5,658 nucleotides of DNA, from positions 1-5,658 of the forward strand of contig JAGLCZ010000321.1 in assembly GCA_023145975.1 (NCBI GenBank), given 5' to 3'. Under the pieces are notes generated by a model, which searched no databases, had not been told where the DNA came from, and worked only from the letters and a program-made list of their open reading frames with translations. This stretch comes from Candidatus Hydrogenedentota bacterium (GTDB lineage: Bacteria > Hydrogenedentota > Hydrogenedentia > Hydrogenedentales > CAITNO01). Positions 1 to 5,658 of the stretch are shown here, piece after piece; positions within the stretch are counted from its first letter, which is position 1, and every line of letters begins with the position of its first letter. The translations under genes were made by a program, and so were the position numbers.

Positions 1-36
1 CAGTCCCAGCTTATCCTCATAAAATATCAGCATAAA

Positions 37-1329
37 TTATTTCAGAAATAATTCGACCACAGGTACAAGTACATCGGGCTGCTGTACAGGCAATTCCAGC
101 GTAAGTGTATCAGGATGTACCCCTCCCCCATGCGAATCTTTATCATAATCAAGCAGGAGAACTTCCGAAGCATCGTTCAGCAGTTGGGCATACGCAACCT
201 TTCCTGTGAGTCCCGGCAAATGGACATGCTTAAAGGGCCATGCAAAAAGATGAAGGTAGAGACGATTCCCATTTTGGGTATACCGACAATCAGTCGGCGC
301 TTCAAAAGAACTTTGCGTACATCCGTATATGGCGCGATTATGCAGATCCATCCATGTGCCATAGGCACGGAGTGCTGTAACAGCCCGAAGATCAAAAATT
401 CCACGGGCAGTAGGTCCCACATTCATTAATAGGTTACCGCCGCAACTTACCGAGTTTACTAACATTCGAACGAGTTGTTCCGGGCTTTTCCAACTGCTCT
501 CTTCACGATGATACCCCCAGGAACCACTGAAGGTTTGGCAGGTTTCCCAATGCACCGGTTTACCATTTATTGTCACCCAGGCACAAGGTTGGAATTGCTC
601 AGGCGTATGAATATCCGCCTGTTCCTGCGGCAAATCAAGGCGATTATTCACAATAATATCCGGACATAATTCCCGTACCAGATCCAGTAATTGATCACTT
701 CCCCAATCTTCATGCCCTTTTCCCTTCAGCCCATTTAACGCCTCATCAGCATAGGAAAAGTCAAACCAAATAATGTCAATATTCCCGTAGTCAGTTAATA
801 ACTCATACACCTGTGCCCGCATGTATGCACGATAGAGTTCCATATCCCGAATCCCGTTCCATAATGCGGCATCCGAATGGTTACGCATGGGATGCTTCGT
901 ATCGATGGTAAACTCGGGGTGATGCCAATCAATGATAGAATAATAAAATCCAACATGCAACCCTTCTGCTCTAAATGCTTCCAGTATAGGGCGCAGCAAA
1001 TCTTTCCCGAAAGGCGTATTCGTAGCCTTATATTCAGTTTGCGCAGTGTCCCAGAGACAAAAGCCCTCATGGTGTTTGGCTGTAATCACCACATATTTCA
1101 TGCCCGCTTCACGCGCCATACGCGCCCATTGTTCCGGTGCAAACAGATCAGGATCAAAATGGCAAAAGTATTTCTCGTATTCATAATCTGACATTTCTTC
1201 GGCATGCTTTACCCATTCATGGCGTGCCGCCGCCGCATACAAACCCCAGTGGATAAACATGCCGAAACGATCGTGGATAAACCAGTCCATTTTTCCCACT
1301 GTTGGGGAAGGCTGTGGTACGGAATTCAT
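37..1329 (-). CDS. Alpha-L-fucosidase, glycoside hydrolase family 29
   Basis: This 430-residue protein should remove terminal alpha-L-fucose from glycans by the retaining mechanism of GH29. Visible family signatures, in order, are RFGMFIHWG (21-29), ITAKHHEGFCLWDT (82-95), VGFYYSIIDWHHP (126-138), IIWFDF (186-191), WETCQTFSGSWGY (261-273) and GGNLLMNVGPTARG (297-310). Asp190 in the WFD motif is the expected catalytic nucleophile. Glu262 is one candidate acid/base, but that residue varies between GH29 subfamilies and cannot be fixed by eye. The catalytic barrel covers about 14-340, followed by a short beta-rich C-terminal part (about 341-430). The N-terminus (MNSVPQPSP...) has no hydrophobic segment, so the enzyme is probably cytoplasmic and would act on imported oligosaccharides. 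The start is supported by AAAGGA nine bases upstream. The gene diverges from the GH20 gene. Substrate linkage (alpha-1,2/1,3/1,4/1,6) and the GH29-A versus GH29-B assignment are not resolved. Family assignment is very secure. Confidence 0.95.
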   Translation of the reverse strand: MNSVPQPSPTVGKMDWFIHDRFGMFIHWGLYAAAARHEWVKHAEEMSDYEYEKYFCHFDPDLFAPEQWARMAREAGMKYVVITAKHHEGFCLWDTAQTEYKATNTPFGKDLLRPILEAFRAEGLHVGFYYSIIDWHHPEFTIDTKHPMRNHSDAALWNGIRDMELYRAYMRAQVYELLTDYGNIDIIWFDFSYADEALNGLKGKGHEDWGSDQLLDLVRELCPDIIVNNRLDLPQEQADIHTPEQFQPCAWVTINGKPVHWETCQTFSGSWGYHREESSWKSPEQLVRMLVNSVSCGGNLLMNVGPTARGIFDLRAVTALRAYGTWMDLHNRAIYGCTQSSFEAPTDCRYTQNGNRLYLHLFAWPFKHVHLPGLTGKVAYAQLLNDASEVLLLDYDKDSHGGGVHPDTLTLELPVQQPDVLVPVVELFLK

Positions 1330-1338
1330 GAGGCAATA

Positions 1339-1344
1339 TCCTTT
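1339..1344 (-). promoter_or_regulatory. Ribosome-binding site of the fucosidase gene
   Basis: Read on the minus strand this is AAAGGA, nine bases before the ATG at 1329-1327. It supports that ATG over the internal Met14 (KMDWF), where the conserved domain begins. Confidence 0.6.
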
Positions 1345-1391
1345 GCTCTTTACAGTGTCATGCGAAAGTGAGTATACACAGTGAAAAATAG

Positions 1392-1397
1392 TATAAT
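1392..1397 (+). promoter_or_regulatory. Candidate -10 element facing the GH20 gene
   Basis: A perfect TATAAT on the plus strand. No good -35 is visible at normal spacing (17 bases upstream is TGAGTA, two of six matches). If used, it would give a leader of about 120 bases before the GH20 ATG. It overlaps the minus-strand -10 of the fucosidase promoter almost completely, so the two directions could compete or share one element. Confidence 0.3.
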
Positions 1398-1421
1398 ACG
1401 CTTTTACAGGCTGCGCGGCAA
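1393..1421 (-). promoter_or_regulatory. Candidate sigma70-type promoter for the fucosidase gene
   Basis: On the minus strand, TTGCCG (1421-1416, four of six matches to TTGACA) is followed by a 17-base spacer and TATTAT (1398-1393, five of six matches to TATAAT). Transcription would start near 1386 and give a leader of roughly 55 bases before the fucosidase ATG. This is a consensus match only; the organism's sigma factor preferences are unknown. Confidence 0.45.
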
Positions 1422-1515
1422 AATATGGATACTGAACCGTAACTATGGGGAGTTATTACCTTCTCTTTTTGTGTAGGGGGTGGCATAGGATTGCCTGAAA
1501 AATCTGCAATTAGAT

Positions 1516-1521
1516 AAAGGA
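1516..1521 (+). promoter_or_regulatory. Ribosome-binding site of the GH20 gene
   Basis: AAAGGA lies six bases before ATG 1528. The frame is open upstream to a TAG at 1486-1488, but that stretch has no ATG, GTG or TTG codon, so 1528 is the only reasonable start. Confidence 0.7.
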
Positions 1522-1527
1522 TATTTT

Positions 1528-1590
1528 ATGAACTTTTCCGGCGGGCTGGGTAGTATCGCCATTATTGTACCCATTGTCATTCTGGGCTGT
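1528..1590 (+). other. Putative lipoprotein signal peptide of the GH20 protein
   Basis: Residues 1-21 (MNFSGGLGSI AIIVPIVILG C) form a short hydrophobic segment ending in a lipobox-like ILGC. Leu at -2 is allowed but not preferred, and the n-region has no positive charge. The proline-rich stretch right after Cys21 suits a tether between a membrane anchor and the folded enzyme. Confidence 0.6.
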
Positions 1591-3399
1591 GCCAGTGTTA
1601 TTCCCCCTGAACCTGTACTGCCCCCACCAGTTGTTGTTACTGCACCGGTTCCCATAGAAACGCCGGTATTACAAGAGCCGCCAGCACTCGAAGATATTAT
1701 TTTTCTTCCACAACCGCGCATAATACATTTTGAAGAAAATGTCTATGCACCTGATTTTCTTGTTCCTGTGGAAGTTATAGACCGGGAAATTATTCCCCAT
1801 GTACAGGGCTATCTATTGTCCATTACCCCGGAAAAGATATGTATAACGGGATATGATGAATCAGGAATTTTTTATGCCCGTCAGACATTAGAGCAACTCA
1901 AACGGCAATTCGCAGGTACTCGTAAACTTCCTGTTGTCCAAATTGAGGATTGGCCTGATTTTCCCAACCGGGGCGTCATGCTCGATATTGCCCGCGACAA
2001 AGTACCGACCCTGGAAACACTCTTCGGCTATGTAGACCTCTTTGCATCGCTGAAATACAACCAACTGCAACTGTATATGGAACACACCTTTGCCTATCCC
2101 GGTCATGAAACTGTCTGGAAAGATGCTTCGCCCATGACCGCCGAAGAAATACAAAGGCTGGATGCCTATTGCCGGGAACGGTATATAGAACTTGTACCCA
2201 ATCAAAATTCCTTTGGACATATGCATCGTTGGTTACAGCATGACGCCTATACTGATCTGGGGGAAACTCCGACCAGTTCCGATTTATGTCCTACCAATCC
2301 TAGAAGTATTGCATTACTCAATACGATGTACGATAGTTTACTGCCAAATTTTAGCAGTAAACAATTTAATGTAGGGTGCGATGAAACTTTCTCCATGGGC
2401 AAAGGCGGCAGCAAAAAAGAAGTAAAGCGTATTGGAAAAGGACGTGTCTACCTTAACTTTCTTAAACAGATATACGGGCTTGTGCAGGAGCATGGAAAAA
2501 CCATGCAGTTCTGGGGAGATATCATTCTGAAACACCCTGAATTGGTTCCTGAACTTCCTGATCATATTATCGCTATGGAATGGGGATACGAAGCGAACCA
2601 TCCTTTTGCAAAACGCGGAAGCAAATTTGCAAAATCAGGTATTCCCTTTTATGTATGTCCCGGAACCTCCAGTTGGAATTCACTACTTGGTCGTACTGAC
2701 AACGCCATTGAAAACCTGCGCCTGGCAGCAGGCAATGGAATTGAGAATGGTGCTATAGGATATCTGGTCACCGACTGGGGGGACAATGGTCATTGGCAGT
2801 TTGCTCCTATTTCCTTCGTGCCCTTTGCATGGGGGGCAGCAGTCAGTTGGGCGTATGATGCCAATTCCAATATTGATTTGGCACGTGCCGCCGATACCCA
2901 TATTTTTCTGGATCGCGCCGGGGTTATGTCCCGGGCGGCTATGGATTTGGGTTCTGCCCATGCACGCACCGGCATGACACGGGGTAATGCAACCGTTTAT
3001 TATGGTCTGCTGATACATGCCCTGCAAAGCAATCCTAATCGAGGGTATCTCAAAGGCATGACATTGGAAGGATTGCACGACTGTCGTATACACCTTGAAG
3101 AAGCACTTAAACGCATGAAAAATGCGCGTATGGAAAGGAAGGATGGAGCTCTGATCCTTGCCGAATTTTCCATGAACACACGCATGGCATTGTTTGCTGT
3201 ACGTCTAGGGGAAGAGCGATTACGGGCAGGGGGTGTAAGCACCTCCAAATTACCTGCTACTATACGCATATCCCTTGTGAAAGAGTTAAATCAGATTATG
3301 GACGCATATTCGAAACTTTGGCTGGCACGTAACCGTCCGGGCGGTTTGACAGACAGCATAGGACGGCTGGAAAAAATCATTGAACTATTAACCGCATAA
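1528..3399 (+). CDS. Beta-N-acetylhexosaminidase, GH20 (GcnA-like), putative lipoprotein
   Basis: This 623-residue enzyme is expected to release terminal beta-linked GlcNAc (possibly GalNAc) by the substrate-assisted mechanism of GH20. Residues 7-20 are hydrophobic and end in ILGC, so Cys21 is a plausible lipidation site; Ala22 and Ser23 would not signal inner-membrane retention by the E. coli rule. A proline-rich linker follows (about 25-53). Residues about 55-140 look like the GH20 N-terminal domain, ending in GYDESGIFYARQTLEQL. The barrel opens with DWPDFPNRGVMLDIARD (141-157). The catalytic pair is Asp285-Glu286 in FNVGCDET. Further barrel signatures are QFWGDI (327-332), MEWGYE (350-355) and VTDWGDNGHWQ (414-424). 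The region after about 445 is mostly helical. Length and the TDWGDNGH motif recall streptococcal GcnA-type enzymes, from memory. Oddities are the absence of Lys or Arg before the hydrophobic stretch and the departure from the usual HxGGDE motif. GH20 membership is secure; subtype and lipidation are inferences. Confidence 0.9.
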   Translation: MNFSGGLGSIAIIVPIVILGCASVIPPEPVLPPPVVVTAPVPIETPVLQEPPALEDIIFLPQPRIIHFEENVYAPDFLVPVEVIDREIIPHVQGYLLSITPEKICITGYDESGIFYARQTLEQLKRQFAGTRKLPVVQIEDWPDFPNRGVMLDIARDKVPTLETLFGYVDLFASLKYNQLQLYMEHTFAYPGHETVWKDASPMTAEEIQRLDAYCRERYIELVPNQNSFGHMHRWLQHDAYTDLGETPTSSDLCPTNPRSIALLNTMYDSLLPNFSSKQFNVGCDETFSMGKGGSKKEVKRIGKGRVYLNFLKQIYGLVQEHGKTMQFWGDIILKHPELVPELPDHIIAMEWGYEANHPFAKRGSKFAKSGIPFYVCPGTSSWNSLLGRTDNAIENLRLAAGNGIENGAIGYLVTDWGDNGHWQFAPISFVPFAWGAAVSWAYDANSNIDLARAADTHIFLDRAGVMSRAAMDLGSAHARTGMTRGNATVYYGLLIHALQSNPNRGYLKGMTLEGLHDCRIHLEEALKRMKNARMERKDGALILAEFSMNTRMALFAVRLGEERLRAGGVSTSKLPATIRISLVKELNQIMDAYSKLWLARNRPGGLTDSIGRLEKIIELLTA

Positions 3400-3407
3400 A
3401 TTATCAA
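3380..3407 (+). promoter_or_regulatory. Weak candidate promoter for trkA
   Basis: TTGAAC (3380-3385) and TATCAA (3402-3407) are separated by 16 bases, each with four of six consensus matches. The site overlaps the end of the GH20 gene and would start RNA near 3414, ahead of the trkA ribosome-binding site. A match this weak can arise by chance. Confidence 0.2.
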
Positions 3408-3428
3408 GACACGTTATTGATTTTTCTT

Positions 3429-3433
3429 GGAGA
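3429..3433 (+). promoter_or_regulatory. Ribosome-binding site fixing the trkA start
   Basis: GGAGA lies seven bases before ATG 3441. A TTG codon in the same frame at 3417 would add eight residues (MIFLGEII), but it lacks such a site and the extension precedes the conserved first beta-strand of the Rossmann fold. ATG 3441 is therefore preferred. Confidence 0.75.
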
Positions 3434-3440
3434 AATTATA

Positions 3441-4793
3441 ATGCACATATTCATCATGGGCGGCGGACGTATCGGGTTCCATCTGGCAAAATTGCTGGCA
3501 GAAGAGGAATACGAAATAACGGTTATCGAAAATGATAGCGAACGACAGGAACAAATTGATTTGGCGCTCAATGCGCGAATCATTCACGGGAATGGTGCCT
3601 CCCCCCTATTACTTCAATCCCTGGGTATTGAGGATGCCTATTTGTTCATAGCCTGTGTCGGCGACGATGAAACCAATCTTATTGCTGCTGCTGCCGCCAA
3701 AGCGCTGGGAGCGCAAAAGGCCATTGCCCGTGTGGAAAAACGGGTTTACACAGATTCAAATTTCCTGTACGAAGGGTTTTTAGGCATTGACTATATGCTC
3801 AGTCCGGATGCACTGGTTGCACAGGAAATTTCCAACTATATTATTTATCCCGGTGTACTGGCAACGGAAGAGTTTGCCCGCGGACGCATTCAGCTTCGGC
3901 GCGTTCAGGTTGGTGCTGAAGCAGAGGCGGCAGGAAAACTGCTGCGTGATGTGCTCCCCCCCGGCAGCGGGGTCTTGGTAGGCATGGTTGACCGCCAGAA
4001 AGAGACACGTATCCCCCACGGCGATTTCAAAATAGAACCGGGCGATAAGGTTACCTTGATTGGTAAACGGGATACCATGGCGGCTGCACTCCACGATTTT
4101 CAAGGAGAAAAGCCGAAGATGCAGCGTATCGCCATTATGGGCGGCGGCATCATTGGTCAGTGGATTGCACAGTCCCTGGAAGGCAAGGTAGAATCGGTAA
4201 AATTATTTGAGGTGAAGTCAGATAAAGCCCAGCGACTCGCCCCGGAGTTTCGCCATAAAAGTGTCAGCGTCGTATGGCGTGATGCAACTTCCCGCGAGTC
4301 ACTGGAACAGGAGCATATTGATGACTATGACATCTTTATTGCAACCACTGAAGACGATGAACGCAATATTGTTGCCAGTGTACTTGCCCGCGAAGTAGGG
4401 GTAAAAACAACCGCCGCCGTTATCCATCACCCTGATTTTGCACCGCTGGTCATCAAGCTGGGCATTGATATGGCGGTTACGCCTCGCAGTGCCGTTGCCA
4501 ACAGTATTATCAAGATCGTGCGCCAGCAAAAAGTAACGGCATCGACCATACTGGGCGAAGGAGAAGCAGAAGTCATTGAATTTAATATAGGAGACCAATG
4601 CGCCGGTCTGGACAAGTCATTACAGGAAATCGGTACGCACCTGCCGCGCAACGCTATTATTGCTACCATCATCCGGGGGGAAGACGCCTTTGTTCCCGGT
4701 GGTATGGATACCATTGAAAAAGGCGATGCCGTTGTATTAATTGCTAAAGCAGAAGTTCGCGATAAAGCACAACAGTACTTACAGGGCAAGTAA
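3441..4793 (+). CDS. trkA: Trk potassium uptake system, NAD-binding regulatory subunit TrkA
   Basis: This 450-residue cytoplasmic protein gates the TrkH potassium pore in response to bound nucleotides. It has the full tandem layout of TrkA, two RCK units each made of a Rossmann (TrkA_N) and a TrkA_C domain. Numbered from ATG 3441, the first Rossmann fold (about 1-120) opens with HIFIMGGGRIG, with the glycine motif at 7-12 and acidic Glu30 ending strand 2 (TVIEND). The first TrkA_C domain lies at about 145-215. The second Rossmann fold (about 228-345) opens with RIAIMGGGIIG, with glycines at 234-239 and LFEVKSDK after it. The second TrkA_C domain lies at about 365-445. Both nucleotide motifs look intact. 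Length is close to that of E. coli TrkA. trkH begins six bases downstream, so the two are almost certainly co-transcribed and possibly translationally coupled. The gene lies 41 bases after the GH20 gene on the same strand. Identification is secure. Confidence 0.95.
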   Translation: MHIFIMGGGRIGFHLAKLLAEEEYEITVIENDSERQEQIDLALNARIIHGNGASPLLLQSLGIEDAYLFIACVGDDETNLIAAAAAKALGAQKAIARVEKRVYTDSNFLYEGFLGIDYMLSPDALVAQEISNYIIYPGVLATEEFARGRIQLRRVQVGAEAEAAGKLLRDVLPPGSGVLVGMVDRQKETRIPHGDFKIEPGDKVTLIGKRDTMAAALHDFQGEKPKMQRIAIMGGGIIGQWIAQSLEGKVESVKLFEVKSDKAQRLAPEFRHKSVSVVWRDATSRESLEQEHIDDYDIFIATTEDDERNIVASVLAREVGVKTTAAVIHHPDFAPLVIKLGIDMAVTPRSAVANSIIKIVRQQKVTASTILGEGEAEVIEFNIGDQCAGLDKSLQEIGTHLPRNAIIATIIRGEDAFVPGGMDTIEKGDAVVLIAKAEVRDKAQQYLQGK

Positions 4794-4799
4794 CGGAAG

Positions 4800-5658
4800 A
4801 TGAATTATCAAGCCGTCATAAAATATCTAGGGGTTTTCAGTATTGCAACCTGCGTATTGTATTTACCCTCTGTCGTATGGGCATTCTGGTTCTGGGAGAT
4901 GGATGCCCTGCAGGCATTTTTCGAAAGTGCCCTGGTAGTCCTCTTTTTGGGCAGCCTCATGATTGTTGTTGGAAGGCGGGCAAATAAACGTCTTCTCAAT
5001 CGTGAAACCCTGGCACTGGTGGGATTGGGCTGGCTGCTTATTGCCGCCTATGGTGCATTACCGTTTATCTTCTCCGGTGAATTATCCTTTGTAGATGCCT
5101 ACTTTGAGTCTATGTCCGGATTCACCACAACAGGAGCAACCGTACTTCCTGATATTGAGGCGTTACCCAAAAGCCTGTTATTTTGGCGCAGTTTCACCCA
5201 TTGGCTGGGCGGACTTGGAATCATCCTGTTGTTGATTATTATACTTCCCTTCCTGGGCGCAGGCGGAAAACTACTCTATCGCTCAGAAGTGCCCGGACTG
5301 GATAAACAGGGATTACGTCCCAGAATCAAAGATTCCGCGCTGATCCTTTTCAAAATCTATGCGGCGCTTACCCTTGCCATGACCCTGCTGCTCATGCTTG
5401 CCGGTATGGATCTTTTTGAGGCGTTCTGTCATACGTTCGGCACTCTGGCTACAGGCGGATTCTCAACCCGTAACGCAAGTATTGCCGCTTACGACAGTGT
5501 TCTCATCGAAGGGATTATCGTCCTGTTCATGCTTATTGCAGGAACTAGTTTCGGACTGCTTTATTGCTTATCCCGAAAAGAATGGCGGAAAGTGCTTGTC
5601 AACTCAGAGTGGCGACTCTACATAACTATCATGGCGCTTTCCGCTCTGTTGATTACGG
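4800..5658 (+). CDS. trkH: Trk potassium uptake system, membrane pore subunit TrkH (3' end beyond window)
   Basis: The reading frame starts at ATG 4800 and stays open to the last base, giving the first 286 residues of a protein that is usually about 480. It is a polytopic inner-membrane protein of the TrkH/KtrB superfamily that conducts potassium inward. Hydrophobic segments are visible at about 9-32, 38-57, 71-91, 139-153, 179-202 and 234-256. The first pore loop is YFESMSGFTTTGATVL (101-116), with filter region TTTGAT (109-114). It is followed by FWRSFTHWLGGLGIILL (128-144), a strong family signature. The second pore loop is FCHTFGTLATGGFSTR (209-224), with ATGGFS (217-222). MLIAGTSFGLLY (244-255) matches the conserved segment after the second loop. 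The remaining two pore repeats lie beyond the edge. The six-base gap after the trkA stop contains CGGAAG, which is close to the ATG for a classical ribosome-binding site and suggests coupling to trkA translation. Confidence 0.95.
   Translation, partial: MNYQAVIKYLGVFSIATCVLYLPSVVWAFWFWEMDALQAFFESALVVLFLGSLMIVVGRRANKRLLNRETLALVGLGWLLIAAYGALPFIFSGELSFVDAYFESMSGFTTTGATVLPDIEALPKSLLFWRSFTHWLGGLGIILLLIIILPFLGAGGKLLYRSEVPGLDKQGLRPRIKDSALILFKIYAALTLAMTLLLMLAGMDLFEAFCHTFGTLATGGFSTRNASIAAYDSVLIEGIIVLFMLIAGTSFGLLYCLSRKEWRKVLVNSEWRLYITIMALSALLIT

Larger units (their letters stand above)
1330..1527. other. Divergent intergenic region between the fucosidase and GH20 genes
   Basis: These 198 bases hold the leaders and presumed promoters of both glycosidase genes. 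A minus-strand promoter candidate and a plus-strand TATAAT overlap near 1392-1398, and the two AAAGGA ribosome-binding sites flank the region. I saw no convincing operator palindrome, riboswitch or terminator. A 17-codon ATG frame at 1445-1498 has no ribosome-binding site and is not called. Confidence 0.6.

Noticed and set aside
1445..1498. Small plus-strand frame of 17 codons (MGSYYLLFLCRGWHRIA) in the GH20 leader
   Set aside because: It has no ribosome-binding site upstream of its ATG, and frames of this length are expected by chance.
1443..1721. 92-codon minus-strand frame overlapping the start of the GH20 gene
   Set aside because: Its Gly/Thr/Ser-rich low-complexity product is the antisense of the proline/valine-rich linker of the GH20 protein. 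It has no recognisable domain.
2683..3093. 136-codon minus-strand frame inside the GH20 gene
   Set aside because: It lies wholly antisense to a strongly supported GH20 coding region and has no recognisable motif.
3402..3426. Hairpin-like ATCAA...TTGAT followed by T-rich sequence after the GH20 stop
   Set aside because: The stem is only five A/T-dominated pairs with a nine-base loop and would not be a stable intrinsic terminator.
3417..3440. TTG start adding eight residues to TrkA
   Set aside because: ATG 3441 has a well-placed GGAGA and begins exactly at the conserved Rossmann beta-strand.
5398..5625. 75-codon plus-strand frame near the right edge
   Set aside because: It is out of frame with, and entirely inside, the trkH reading frame, which has clear pore-loop motifs across the same bases.

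Overview
The window holds four protein-coding genes and one short divergent promoter region. No RNA gene, mobile element, repeat array or CRISPR was seen. Moderate GC, tight gene packing and a putative lipoprotein signal on one glycosidase suggest a heterotrophic bacterium, probably with two membranes. Glycosidase-rich genomes of this kind occur in the PVC group, Hydrogenedentota and related lineages, but nothing here fixes the taxon.

Left part (37-1329, minus strand): a complete GH29 alpha-L-fucosidase with no visible export signal. Middle (1330-1527): a 198-bp divergent intergenic region with a good minus-strand promoter candidate, whose -10 overlaps a consensus-like plus-strand -10. Both flanking genes have an AAAGGA ribosome-binding site. 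Next (1528-3399, plus strand): a complete GH20 beta-N-acetylhexosaminidase resembling the GcnA type. It has a putative lipobox Cys and a proline-rich linker, so it is probably membrane-anchored and exported. Together the two enzymes fit stepwise trimming of fucosylated, amino-sugar-containing glycans, although they appear to sit in different compartments.

Right part (3441-5658, plus strand): trkA, then after 6 bases trkH, which runs off the window edge. TrkA is the two-domain NAD-binding regulatory subunit and TrkH the membrane pore of a Trk potassium uptake system. trkH starts at ATG 4800 and stays open to the last base, so a search requiring a stop codon would miss it. The trk genes follow the GH20 gene after only 41 bases with no convincing terminator. 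Read-through is possible, but a functional link is not implied.

I found no evidence of a previously undescribed system. The points most worth checking are the overlapping divergent -10 elements, the altered GH20 active-site motif, and the atypical lipoprotein signal.
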